Below are positions 1-7,673 of a DNA stretch of 64,000 bases, one piece after another. Location: NCBI RefSeq assembly GCF_002893095.1, contig NZ_PKQQ01000003.1:471789-535788 (forward strand). Direction: 5' to 3'. Origin of the DNA: Stenotrophomonas sp. VV52. GTDB taxonomy: Bacteria; Pseudomonadota; Gammaproteobacteria; Xanthomonadales; Xanthomonadaceae. Position 1 is the stretch's first letter; every line of letters begins with the position of its first letter. The translations under genes and the position numbers were made by a program. The notes under the pieces are model-generated. The model was not told the DNA's origin, did not search any database, and saw only the letters and a program-made list of their open reading frames with translations.

Positions 1-202
1 GCAGCGCGGCGCCGGCCGCGACCTGCTGGCCTTCGCGCACGCCGATGCCGACGATGGTTTCGGCGGCCGGTGCCGGTACGGTGATGCGGTCCCATTCGAG
101 GGTGCCGAGTGCGGCGGGCGGGGTGGGTTTGCAGCCGGACAGCGCGCACCCGGCAACCGCCAGCAGGAGTCCTCGCAGGGGCAGGTAGCGGGCTGCAGGC
201 AT
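1..202 (-). CDS. HlyD-family periplasmic adaptor lipoprotein (N-terminal part only)
   Basis: Read on the minus strand, an ATG at 202 opens a frame that runs off the left edge, so only the first 67 residues are visible. They show a short basic start, a hydrophobic stretch and a lipobox (LSGC, Cys24; VAGC at Cys19 also fits), so the product should be an outer- or inner-membrane lipoprotein. After it comes a segment of the type GTLEWDRITVPAPAAETI followed by VREGQQVAAGAAL, which resembles the first beta-hairpin of a biotinyl-lipoyl domain in HlyD/RND membrane-fusion proteins. By inference it is the adaptor of an efflux system whose other genes lie to the left. The substrate cannot be told from this fragment. 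Confidence 0.7.
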   Translation of the reverse strand, partial: MPAARYLPLRGLLLAVAGCALSGCKPTPPAALGTLEWDRITVPAPAAETIVGIGVREGQQVAAGAAL

Positions 203-354
203 CGGCGGATCCCGGGCGCGGTCAGGGCGGTGGTGAAGTCATCACCTTGCGCATGCCTACGTGAAGGACGGGTCATGTCGATCACTGCGGCGTGGACGAT
301 GGTCACTAAATGATCACGCTTTCGTGACCCTTGCGGTTGCTGGGGTGTGCGGGG

Positions 355-513
355 TTATCCACATGTTTCTCCAGCAGCGGCCCACAAGCGGTGTGGAAAA
401 CCCGGGCGGTTGTGTCCATTTTTTGACCATGGGGTGGCGGGCGTTGCGGGAGTAGGTTCGCGGGGAGCTATCCACAGGTTGCTGATGCGCTGTTGCACAG
501 TGGGTGTGGAGAA
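355..513. promoter_or_regulatory. Cluster of DnaA-box-like 9-mers in the 407-bp hlyD-phoH intergenic region
   Basis: Bases 203-609 carry no convincing gene. Inside are TTATCCACA at 355-363 (perfect DnaA box), TGTGGAAAA at 392-400 (complement TTTTCCACA, fits TTWTNCACA), CTATCCACA at 468-476 (one mismatch) and TGTGGAGAA at 505-513 (complement TTCTCCACA, one mismatch). Four near-consensus boxes in 160 bp of G+C-rich DNA is unusual. There is no dnaA or dnaN beside it and no clear AT-rich unwinding tract, so this is more likely a DnaA regulatory or titration site than the replication origin. That function is inference. Confidence 0.45.
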
Positions 514-609
514 GTTCGGGCGTGTAGCGGCCGTCACCGGGGGCGCGCTACCCTGTCTGTCCCCTTTCATTACGCGGCACGGTCGTTGCGACTGCGGCCG
601 CCGGACGCA

Positions 610-1590
610 ATGACCGCACTGGCACACCGCGATTTCACCCTGGCCCCTGAAGACAACGAGCGCCTGGCCAACCTGGCCGGCCCGTTCGACGAACACCTGC
701 GCCAGATCGAACTGAAACTGGGCGTCGAGATCGCCAACCGCGGCCATGTGTTCCGGGTGACCGGGCCGAAGGCGGTGGCCGAAGAGGCGCAGGCGCTGAT
801 CGAAGCGCTGTACGTGGAGGCCGCCGACACCACCTTCGACAGCCACGCCATCCACCTGCGGCTCAACCAGGCCAATGTCGAGCAGCTGGTCGAGCGCAGC
901 TACGAAGCGCAGGACGTGGCGATCAAGGTCAAGCGCGGCACGGTGCGCGGGCGTGGCGCCAACCAGGCGCGTTACCTGCACCAGATCGCCACCCATGACA
1001 TCAACTTCGGCATCGGCCCGGCCGGCACCGGCAAGACCTTCCTGGCCGTGGCCAGCGCGGTCGACGCGCTCAACGAATCGCGCGTGCAGCGGCTGATCCT
1101 GGTGCGCCCGGCGGTGGAGGCCGGCGAGAAGCTGGGCTTCCTGCCCGGCGACCTGAGCCAGAAGGTCGACCCGTACCTGCGCCCGCTGTACGACGCGCTG
1201 TACGAAATGCTGGGCGTGGAGAAAGTGGTAAAGCTGCTGGAGAAGAACGTCATCGAGATCGCGCCGCTGGCCTACATGCGCGGGCGCACCCTCAACGATG
1301 CCTACGTGATCCTGGACGAAGCGCAGAACACCACCGTGGAACAGATGAAGATGTTCCTGACCCGGCTGGGCTTCGGCTCCACCGCCGTGGTGACCGGCGA
1401 CCTGACCCAGACCGACCTGCCCAAGCACGTGAAGTCCGGCCTGCGCGACGCAGTCGAGGTGCTGCGCGACGTGGACGGGGTGAGCTTCACCTTCTTCGAA
1501 GCGCGCGACGTGGTGCGCCACCCGCTGGTGGCGCGGATCGTGGGCGCGTACGACCGGCGCGATCTGCAGCAGGTCAAGCCGGACGCGTGA
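610..1590 (+). CDS. ybeZ: PhoH-family ATPase (YbeZ/PhoL)
   Basis: A 326-residue cytoplasmic P-loop ATPase. Walker A is GPAGTGKT at residues 136-143 and Walker B is VILDEAQN at 233-240, both typical of PhoH/YbeZ. The N-terminal 100 residues look like the KH-like region of this family. The frame is open further upstream, but ATG at 610 begins the conserved sequence and gives the usual length. In Escherichia coli the gene precedes ybeY, ybeX and lnt, and the protein partners YbeY in ribosome/rRNA metabolism. The same neighbours follow here (ybeY starts 100 bp downstream, corC after one extra gene). The biochemical role of the ATPase is still loosely defined. Confidence 0.92.
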   Translation: MTALAHRDFTLAPEDNERLANLAGPFDEHLRQIELKLGVEIANRGHVFRVTGPKAVAEEAQALIEALYVEAADTTFDSHAIHLRLNQANVEQLVERSYEAQDVAIKVKRGTVRGRGANQARYLHQIATHDINFGIGPAGTGKTFLAVASAVDALNESRVQRLILVRPAVEAGEKLGFLPGDLSQKVDPYLRPLYDALYEMLGVEKVVKLLEKNVIEIAPLAYMRGRTLNDAYVILDEAQNTTVEQMKMFLTRLGFGSTAVVTGDLTQTDLPKHVKSGLRDAVEVLRDVDGVSFTFFEARDVVRHPLVARIVGAYDRRDLQQVKPDA

Positions 1591-1603
1591 AGCATCCGGC
1601 GGC

Positions 1604-1628
1604 GCAGCCACGCAGGGCGTGGCTCTAC
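1604..1628 (-). repeat. SMAG/REP-like palindrome (CCACGC arm type)
   Basis: A 25-bp palindrome with arms GCCACGC/GCGTGGC that ends, read on the minus strand, in GTAG. The same 25 bases occur at 25895-25919. The GTAG end and intergenic position fit the SMAG repeats of Stenotrophomonas. Confidence 0.75.
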
Positions 1629-1689
1629 CGCGGGTGGACGCGTGCGCGTAATAATGGGCGTCTTCTGTCGTGAAACACCGGAATCTGCC

Positions 1690-2175
1690 ATGACCAAGGG
1701 CCCCGTCCGCCTCGATGTTGCCGTCAGCTATGCCCTGCCCCGGGCCGGGTTGCCGTCGGCGGTGAGCTTCCGCAAGTGGGTGGCCGCCGCGCTGAAGGGC
1801 CGCATCCGTGAAGCCGACCTGGCGATCCGGGTGGTGGACGCGAAGGAAGGCCAGTCGCTGAACCGGCATTACCGGGGCAAGGACTACGCCACCAACGTGT
1901 TGAGCTTCCCGGCGGAACTGCCCGAAGGCCTGCCCAAGGGGGTCAAGTTCCCTTTGCTGGGCGATCTGGTGATCTGCGCCCCGGTGGTGGCCAGCGAGGC
2001 GGTCGAACAGGGCAAGGCGCTCAATGCGCACTACGCGCACCTGACCGTGCACGGTGCGCTGCACCTCCTCGGCTGGGACCATGAGGACGACAAGGAAGCC
2101 GAGGCGATGGAGCAGCTGGAGCGCGAGATCCTGGCCGACCTCGGCATCGCCGACCCCTATGCCGGCGAGCGCTGA
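1690..2175 (+). CDS. ybeY: Endoribonuclease YbeY (rRNA maturation factor)
   Basis: A 161-residue protein with the YbeY zinc motif [11 protein letters not shown]: His121, His125 and His131 are the metal ligands, H-x3-H-x5-H. The upstream conserved sequence [10 protein letters not shown] (residues 65-74) is also a family hallmark. YbeY is a single-strand metal-dependent endoribonuclease needed for 16S rRNA 3'-end processing and 70S ribosome quality control. The ATG at 1690 is chosen because the family homology begins just after it and the length fits; an earlier in-frame ATG at 1642 lies partly in the repeat-rich spacer. The gene sits between ybeZ and corC as in other gammaproteobacteria. Confidence 0.95.
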   Translation: MTKGPVRLDVAVSYALPRAGLPSAVSFRKWVAAALKGRIREADLAIRVVDAKEGQSLNRHYRGKDYATNVLSFPAELPEGLPKGVKFPLLGDLVICAPVVASEAVEQGKALNAHYAHLTVHGALHLLGWDHEDDKEAEAMEQLEREILADLGIADPYAGER

Positions 2176-2179
2176 GTCC

Positions 2180-2839
2180 ATGACGCTGCTGCGCACCGCC
2201 TGCCTGGGCCCGATGATCTTGGCCGCCGTACTGGCCTCCTCCCCGGTAAAGGCAGCTCCGCAGGCGCCCGCCCCCGAGGTGTCCGCCAGCACGACGCCAC
2301 GCCTGGACCTGGCCGCCCTGATCGAATGCCGCCAGCGCGTGGCCGACTATGACGCCGTGGCCGGCGTGGTGGCCGACCCGCTCAAGGCGGTGGCCAACGG
2401 CCTGGCACCGCTGCCGCAGACCAACCAGTTCATGAGCGAGTATCGCCTCGCCAGCCCGATCACGGTGTTCGGCCAGCGCGTGGAGTACCTGACTGTGTCC
2501 GGCCCCAGCATCATGGCGATCCTGGACGTGGCCGACCCGCGCCCGCTCGCAAAGGCGCTGGCGCTGGAGGACGGCGTGGACAATCCGGACAAATTCATGG
2601 CCGGCCGCGAAGTGGTCGCCCGCGACGTGACCGATCCGCGCACCGGGGAGCCGATGATCGAGTCCATCATCCTCAGCGTGTCCACGGTCAAGACCCACCC
2701 GGGCAAGACCCTGGCCGGCTGCACCTACAGCCTGGACCTGCCGGCCGAGGACGAGCAGGCGCCGACGCCTGCGGAGACCCCTGCCGCGCCGACCGGGACC
2801 CTGCCCCCGTCCGTGAACACCCCGGTGGACCAGCGCTGA
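2180..2839 (+). CDS. Secreted hypothetical protein between ybeY and corC
   Basis: A 219-residue protein that I do not recognise. Residues 1-26 form a Sec signal peptide with a hydrophobic core and a likely cleavage at VKAA-PQ. The mature part begins with a Pro/Ala/Ser linker, has two cysteines (in IECRQR and AGCTYS) that could form a disulfide, and ends in a Pro/Thr-rich tail. It starts 5 bp after ybeY stops, so it is probably co-transcribed and possibly translationally coupled. The position in a ribosome and envelope operon gives no clear role. It is probably a conserved xanthomonad periplasmic protein; no function is proposed. Confidence 0.75.
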   Translation: MTLLRTACLGPMILAAVLASSPVKAAPQAPAPEVSASTTPRLDLAALIECRQRVADYDAVAGVVADPLKAVANGLAPLPQTNQFMSEYRLASPITVFGQRVEYLTVSGPSIMAILDVADPRPLAKALALEDGVDNPDKFMAGREVVARDVTDPRTGEPMIESIILSVSTVKTHPGKTLAGCTYSLDLPAEDEQAPTPAETPAAPTGTLPPSVNTPVDQR

Positions 2840-2854
2840 CAGCGGCCCGCATCC

Positions 2855-2899
2855 TGCTATATTGGCCCCAACGCCCGGCTCGCCGGGTGCCTTTTTTGC
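2855..2899 (+). promoter_or_regulatory. Extended -10 promoter followed by a terminator-like leader hairpin before corC
   Basis: TGCTATATT at 2855-2863 matches an extended -10 element (TG-N-TATAAT). About ten bases on, CGCCCGG (2872-2878) and CCGGGTG (2883-2889) pair around a CTCG loop and are followed by CTTTTTTG (2890-2897), so the hairpin has the form of an intrinsic terminator. It ends 5 bp before the corC ATG. It could end the upstream operon, or act as an attenuator in the corC leader. Both readings are inference. Confidence 0.45.
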
Positions 2900-2903
2900 A
2901 GAG

Positions 2904-3785
2904 ATGTCTGAAGACGACAGTAGTAGCTCCCTCCCGGAGCAAAATGAAAAGAAGCGCAGCTGGCTGGAACGCCTGACCTCTGCCTTCTCCGGCGAACCCC
3001 ACACCCGCGACGAGCTGGTGGCGGTCCTGCACACCGCGCACGACGACGGCCTGGTTGCCGCCGACACCCTGCGGATGATGGAAGGCGCGATCTCGGTGGC
3101 CGAGCTCACCGTAGGCGACGTGATGATCTCGCGTTCGCAGATGGTCTCGCTGCCGGTAGAAGCCCCCTTCCTGGAACTGATGAAGCAGGTGGTCGAATCC
3201 GGCCATTCGCGCTTCCCGGTGCACGGCGACAACAAGGACGACATCCTGGGCGTGCTGCTGGCCAAGGACCTGCTGCGCGGCGTGGTCGCCGACAACGGGC
3301 CGGCCAACGTGCGCGAGCTGCTGCGCCCGGCGGTGCTGATCCCCGAGGCCAAGAAGCTCAACGTGCTGCTCAAGGAATTCCGCCTGTCGCGCAACCACAT
3401 GGCGATCGTGGTCGACGAGTACGGCGGCGTTGCCGGACTGGTCACCATCGAGGACGTGCTGGAGCAGATCGTCGGCGAGATCGACGACGAGCACGACGAG
3501 GCCGAGGACCACACCGCGCAGATCGCGATCCAGGCCGACGGCCAGTACGTGGTCGACGCGCTGACCCCGATCGAGGACTTCAACGAGCGCTTCGGCGCCG
3601 GGTTCTCCGACGACGACTACGACACCATCGGTGGCCTGGTCACCGAGGCGATCGGGCACCTGCCCGAAACCGGCGATGAGCTCACCCTGGACCGCTTCGT
3701 TTTCCGGGTGGCCCGTGCCGACGCGCGCCGCGTGCAGGCGTTCCACGTGACCGTGCTGCCGCCCGACATCTCCATCGAGGATTGA
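2904..3785 (+). CDS. corC: CorC/HlyC-type CBS-domain protein (YbeX)
   Basis: A 293-residue soluble protein. An acidic, Ser-rich N-terminus is followed by paired CBS domains at about residues 65-190 (VGDVMISRSQMVSLP... and VDEYGGVAGLVTIEDVLEQIVGEI) and a C-terminal CorC_HlyC domain at about 205-290. Members bind adenine nucleotides through the CBS pair and are linked to magnesium/cobalt efflux (CorC) or ribosome function (YbeX). The ATG at 2904 is preferred to one at 2862, which would run through the leader hairpin. The corC stop overlaps the next gene region closely. A corA gene lies two genes downstream, consistent with a Mg/Co theme. Confidence 0.92.
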   Translation: MSEDDSSSSLPEQNEKKRSWLERLTSAFSGEPHTRDELVAVLHTAHDDGLVAADTLRMMEGAISVAELTVGDVMISRSQMVSLPVEAPFLELMKQVVESGHSRFPVHGDNKDDILGVLLAKDLLRGVVADNGPANVRELLRPAVLIPEAKKLNVLLKEFRLSRNHMAIVVDEYGGVAGLVTIEDVLEQIVGEIDDEHDEAEDHTAQIAIQADGQYVVDALTPIEDFNERFGAGFSDDDYDTIGGLVTEAIGHLPETGDELTLDRFVFRVARADARRVQAFHVTVLPPDISIED

Positions 3786-3793
3786 CCCACGCC

Positions 3794-5002
3794 ATGCGGC
3801 CCCTGCTGATGCGGTGGCCGTTGTGCCGCCTGTTGTTCCTGCTGGTGCTGGCCAGCCTGTCGTCGTTTGCGGTGGCCGAAACGCCACCGCCGCGGATCGG
3901 CATCGTCACCATGCAGCCCGGCTCGATCTTCTTCGAGCGCTTCGGGCATGACGCCATCGTGGTGGTCGACCCGGTCACGGGCGGGGCCACCTCGTACAAC
4001 TTCGGCTACTTCGATCCCGGCGAACCGGATTTCATCAGCCGCTTCATCCGCGGCGACATGATGTACTACCTGGTGGCGCTGCCGCTGGAGCAGGACCTGT
4101 CGTACTACCAGGAGAGCGGCCGCGGCGCCAACCTGCAGTGGCTGGACCTCAGTCCGGAGCAGGCGCGTACCCTCGCCGCTTCGCTCGCCGAACGCGCCAA
4201 GCCTGAAAACGCGCGCTACCGCTACGACTACTACACCGCCAACTGCGCCACCATGGTCCGCGATGCGATCGATGGTGCGCTCGGCGGCGGACTGCATTCG
4301 CAGCTGTCCGGCCGCTCGCGCGGCAACACCTACCGCAGCGAATCGGTGCGGCTGGCCTCGCCGGCGCCGTGGATGTGGCTGGGCTTCGACATCGGCCTGG
4401 GCCCGTTCGCCGACCAGCCGCTGTCGCGCTGGCAGGAAGCGTTCGTGCCGATGCGCCTGGCTGCGGCCCTGCGCGAAGTACGCAACAGCGAAGGTCGCCC
4501 GCTGGTGCAGTCCGAACAGGAACTGCTGCCGCACCGGATCGCACCGGAGCCGGCCGAGTTCGCGCGCCGCTGGTGGCCGTGGCTGCTGTGCGGGCTGGTG
4601 CTGGCTGCCGGCGTGGTCGCGCTGCGTCGCCGGCCGCGCCTGCTCGGTGGGCTGGCCCTGCCGCTGTGGCTGTTCTGCGGCATTGCCGGCGCGCTGCTGA
4701 CCTTCCTGTGGGGCTTCAGCGCGCACCATGCCGCCTGGGCCAACCGCAACCTGCTGCAGCTATCGCCGCTGTGCCTGCTGCTGCTGCCGGGCGCGATCAC
4801 CCTGCTGCGCGGGCGCACCCCGCGCGCGTGGTTCCGGGTGCTGCTGTGGGCGGTGGCGGCGCTGTCCGCGCTCGGGCTGGTGCTGCACTGGCTGACCCTG
4901 CAGCCGCAGATCAACCTGCAATGGATCGTGCTGCTGCTGCCGGTTCATGTGGCGCTGGCGTGGGTGCTGGGCCGTCGTGACCTGGCTGTCACGGGTCGCT
5001 GA
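3794..5002 (+). CDS. DUF4105 / Lnb-type membrane protein (possible lipoprotein N-acyltransferase-like)
   Basis: A 402-residue protein with an N-terminal signal sequence or anchor (residues 6-28), a periplasmic domain to about 250, and about five membrane segments from 255 to the end. The periplasmic part has the DUF4105/Lnb N-terminal domain pattern: FFERFGHDAIVV with His52, and YDYYTANCATMVRD with Cys151, the His/Cys pair expected of a thiol acyltransferase. In E. coli the gene at this place after ybeZ-ybeY-ybeX is lnt, the apolipoprotein N-acyltransferase. The family includes Lnb, which N-acylates lipoproteins in Bdellovibrio-type bacteria. Whether this copy does so is unproven. A TTG at 3782 overlapping the corC stop is an alternative start. 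Confidence 0.75.
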   Translation: MRPLLMRWPLCRLLFLLVLASLSSFAVAETPPPRIGIVTMQPGSIFFERFGHDAIVVVDPVTGGATSYNFGYFDPGEPDFISRFIRGDMMYYLVALPLEQDLSYYQESGRGANLQWLDLSPEQARTLAASLAERAKPENARYRYDYYTANCATMVRDAIDGALGGGLHSQLSGRSRGNTYRSESVRLASPAPWMWLGFDIGLGPFADQPLSRWQEAFVPMRLAAALREVRNSEGRPLVQSEQELLPHRIAPEPAEFARRWWPWLLCGLVLAAGVVALRRRPRLLGGLALPLWLFCGIAGALLTFLWGFSAHHAAWANRNLLQLSPLCLLLLPGAITLLRGRTPRAWFRVLLWAVAALSALGLVLHWLTLQPQINLQWIVLLLPVHVALAWVLGRRDLAVTGR

Positions 5003-5017
5003 CGCAGGATGTCGTCC

Positions 5018-6007
5018 ATGGAAAGCACTGCCAATCCCACCTGCGTCATCAACTGCGTGCACTACGACGACCAGGGCAAGCGCCACGACATCGCGCTGGA
5101 TGACATCAGCGATGTGATCGCGAGCAACAATGGGTTCGTGTGGGTCGGCCTGTACGACCCGGCCGATTCGGTGCTGCTCAAGCTGCAGGAAGAGTTCTGC
5201 CTGCACGACCTGGCCATCGACGATGCCCGCAACGCGCACCAGCGCCCGAAGGTGGAGGCCTACGGCAATACGCTGTTCGTGGTGGTCACCACCGCGCAGC
5301 GGGTGCACGACCGCATCGAGTATGGCGAAACCCATGCGTTCCTCGGCCCCCGCTTCCTGGTCACGGTGCGCCATGGCGCCTCGTTGTCGTATGCGCCGGT
5401 GCGGGCGCGGGTCGAGCGCGAACCGCAGCTGCTGACCATGGGCGCCTCGTACTGCCTGTACGGCGTGCTGGATTTCGTGGTCGACAACTACCTGCCGATC
5501 ACCACCGACTTCCGCGACACGCTGGATTCGCTGGAGAAGGACATCTTCGCCGACAGCTACCAGCGCAGCACCGTGGTGCGCCTGTATGAGCTCAAGCGCG
5601 AACTCAACAAGATGCGGATGGCGGTGGCGCCGCTGCAGGACGTGCTGGCGCAGCTGCGCCGCTACCCTGGCGAGCTGATCCCCGACGAAGTCAAGCTGTA
5701 CATCCGCGACGTGCACGACCATGCGGTGCGGATCAGCGATGTGATCGACACCCTGCGCGAGATGCTGGGCACGGCGCTCAACGTGAACCTGTCGCTGGTG
5801 ACGCTGGCGCAGGGCGAGACGGTGAAGCGGTTGGGTGCCTGGGCGGCGTTGTTGGCCGCGCCTACGTTGATCACCAGCTGGTATGGCATGAATTTCGCGC
5901 ACATGCCGGAGCTGGACAAGTCGTGGGCGTATCCGGCGATGATCGTCGGGGTTGGGGCGGTGTGTGTCGGGTTGTATTGGTTGTTCAAGCGGGCGAAGTG
6001 GTTGTAG
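5018..6007 (+). CDS. corA: Magnesium/cobalt transporter CorA
   Basis: A 329-residue CorA-family channel. The long cytoplasmic N-terminal domain ends in the stalk helix, and the C-terminal pair of membrane helices carries the GMN signature in SWYGMNFAHMPEL, which forms the ion selectivity filter. The last helix ends in Lys/Arg residues (FKRAKWL), as usual for a homopentameric inner-membrane channel. ATG at 5018 is chosen because GCAGG lies nine bases upstream; ATG at 5009 would add three residues and has that sequence touching it. It follows the Lnb-like gene by 15 bp and so may be co-transcribed with it. Confidence 0.93.
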   Translation: MESTANPTCVINCVHYDDQGKRHDIALDDISDVIASNNGFVWVGLYDPADSVLLKLQEEFCLHDLAIDDARNAHQRPKVEAYGNTLFVVVTTAQRVHDRIEYGETHAFLGPRFLVTVRHGASLSYAPVRARVEREPQLLTMGASYCLYGVLDFVVDNYLPITTDFRDTLDSLEKDIFADSYQRSTVVRLYELKRELNKMRMAVAPLQDVLAQLRRYPGELIPDEVKLYIRDVHDHAVRISDVIDTLREMLGTALNVNLSLVTLAQGETVKRLGAWAALLAAPTLITSWYGMNFAHMPELDKSWAYPAMIVGVGAVCVGLYWLFKRAKWL

Positions 6008-6014
6008 ACCGCCT

Positions 6015-6086
6015 GGGCCGGCCAACGGCCGGCGCTACTCGTGGAAACACGCCCACCCCTCGGTAGCGTCGGCCGTTGGCCGACCC
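6015..6086. repeat. SMAG/REP-like dimer between corA and sad
   Basis: Two head-to-head palindromes: one at 6015-6038 (arms GGCCGGCC/GGCCGGC, ending CTAC) and one at 6063-6086 (GTAG, then arms TCGGCC/GGCCGA). Outer arms CGCCTGGG (6010-6017) and CCCAGGCG (6084-6091) also pair, so the whole block can fold as one long hairpin. It lies between convergent genes and probably stops transcription from both sides. Confidence 0.75.
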
Positions 6087-6116
6087 AGGCGATGCCATGC
6101 CTCGCGACGCAATCCG

Positions 6117-7481
6117 TCAGGCGACGTAAACCGTCTTGATGTTCATGAACTCATGGATGCCATGGTCGGCCAGTTCGCGACCGAACCCTGAGCGCTTGCT
6201 GCCGCCGAACGGCAGGCGTACGTCGCTCTTGACGATGGCGTTGACGAACGCGGCGCCGCATTCCAGGCGCTTTGCGATGCCTTCACCACGCACCGGGTCG
6301 CCACTCCACACGCTGCCGCCCAGCCCGAAGGTGGTGTCGTTGGCCACCCGCAGCGCGTCGGCGTCGTCGCGCACGCGCAGGATCGCCGCGACCGGGCCGA
6401 ACAGCTCCTCGTCATAGGCCGGCATGCCCGGCACTACGTTGTCCAGGATCGTGGCCGGGTAGCCGGCGTGGGTGCCGGGCACCGGTTCGCCACCAAGCAG
6501 CACCGTGGCCCCCGCCGCAACGCTGGCTTGGACCTGCTTGTGCAGTTCCTCGCGCAGGTCGGCACGCGCCATCGGCGCCAGGGTGGTTTTTTCGTCCTGC
6601 GGGTCGCCGTACACGCGTGCCGCCGCGGCCGCGACGAATTTCTTCACGAAAGCGTCGGCAATCGCGTCGACCACGATGAACCGCTTGGCCGCGATGCAGG
6701 TCTGGCCGCTGTTGTCGAAGCGCGACTTCACCGCGGCGGCCACTGTCTTGTCCAGGTCGGCGTCGTCCAGCACCACGAAGGCGTCGCTGCCGCCCAGTTC
6801 CATCACGCACTTCTTGAGCTGGTCGCCGGCATTGGCCGCGATCGAGCGCCCTGCCCGCTCGCTGCCGGTCAGGGTGACCGCCTTGACCCGCTTGTCGCGC
6901 AGCACCTCGGCAGCCTGGTCGTTGTCGATGTGCAGCACATCGAACACGCCGTCTGGCAAGCCGCCGTCGCGGCACACCGCCAGGATCAGGTCGGCGCACT
7001 GCGGCACGTTGCTGGCGTGCTTGAGCAATGCCACGTTGCCGGCCATGAATGCCGGAGCGAGGAAGCGGAACACCTGCCAGATCGGGAAGTTCCAGGGCAT
7101 CACCGCGAACACGCAGCCGATCGGCTCGTAGCGCACGTAGCTGCGCTGGGCTTCAGTATCGATCAGCTGCGGCTTGAGGTAGTCGGCGGCGTGGTCGGCG
7201 TAGTACTCGCAGGCCTGCGCGCACTTCTCCACCTCGGCCAGCGCCTCGCCCTTGAGCTTGCCCATCTCGGTGGTCATGGCGTGCTGGATGTCGTCTTTGC
7301 GCGCGCGCAGCTGGGCGGCGATGCCGCGCAGGATCGTGCCGCGCGCCTGCAGCGTCTGTGCCGCCCACTGCGGGAAGGCCCCGGCGGCGGCGGCCAGGCG
7401 CTGTTCGACCTCGGCAGCCTTCAGCAGTTCATGGCGGTAGGTCACCAGGCCAGTGGCGGGGTTGACGATTTCGACGGTCAT
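6117..7481 (-). CDS. sad: NAD(P)-dependent succinate-semialdehyde dehydrogenase (Sad/YneI type)
   Basis: A 454-residue aldehyde dehydrogenase without signal peptide. The active-site set is complete: PWNFP with Asn131, VMELGGSD with Glu228 and NSGQTCIAAKR with the nucleophile Cys262. The short length and the motifs MELGGSD and GQTCIAAKR match the Sad/YneI branch of succinate-semialdehyde dehydrogenases. It would oxidise succinic semialdehyde from GABA to succinate, the last step of putrescine catabolism. It lies downstream of potGHI on the same strand, separated by a palindrome pair, and near puuA/puuB-like genes, which supports this reading. Cofactor preference cannot be decided from the sequence alone. 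Confidence 0.88.
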   Translation of the reverse strand: MTVEIVNPATGLVTYRHELLKAAEVEQRLAAAAGAFPQWAAQTLQARGTILRGIAAQLRARKDDIQHAMTTEMGKLKGEALAEVEKCAQACEYYADHAADYLKPQLIDTEAQRSYVRYEPIGCVFAVMPWNFPIWQVFRFLAPAFMAGNVALLKHASNVPQCADLILAVCRDGGLPDGVFDVLHIDNDQAAEVLRDKRVKAVTLTGSERAGRSIAANAGDQLKKCVMELGGSDAFVVLDDADLDKTVAAAVKSRFDNSGQTCIAAKRFIVVDAIADAFVKKFVAAAAARVYGDPQDEKTTLAPMARADLREELHKQVQASVAAGATVLLGGEPVPGTHAGYPATILDNVVPGMPAYDEELFGPVAAILRVRDDADALRVANDTTFGLGGSVWSGDPVRGEGIAKRLECGAAFVNAIVKSDVRLPFGGSKRSGFGRELADHGIHEFMNIKTVYVA

Positions 7482-7590
7482 CGCGGTGCTCCGAAAGACA
7501 GGGCACCAGTGTGCGCCTGCCCTTGTGAGCCGGATGTTGCTGGAACTGGCGAAGCACGTTCCGCAGGTGCGACACAGCGTCGCGAACGGC

Positions 7591-7668
7591 GGCCGGGCAG
7601 AGCCCGGCGCTACGAGGTCGACCCCGTACGTGATGCCGCGTCCTCGGTAGTGCCGGGCTCTGCCCGGC
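7591..7668. repeat. SMAG/REP-like dimer between potI and sad
   Basis: Two inverted copies, GGCCGGGCAGAGCCCGGCGC+TAC at 7591-7613 and its mirror beginning GTAG at 7647-7668. Either can form a strong hairpin in the potI-sad transcript and might separate expression of the two. Confidence 0.75.
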
Positions 7669-7673
7669 AGGAA

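Noticed and set aside
355..513. Replication origin
   Set aside because: DnaA-box-like sites are present, but there is no dnaA, dnaN or gidA nearby and no long A+T-rich segment.
355..2292. Long minus-strand open frame opposite phoH and ybeY
   Set aside because: It is the antisense of phoH/ybeY in high-G+C DNA; it has no recognisable domain and the plus-strand genes are certain.
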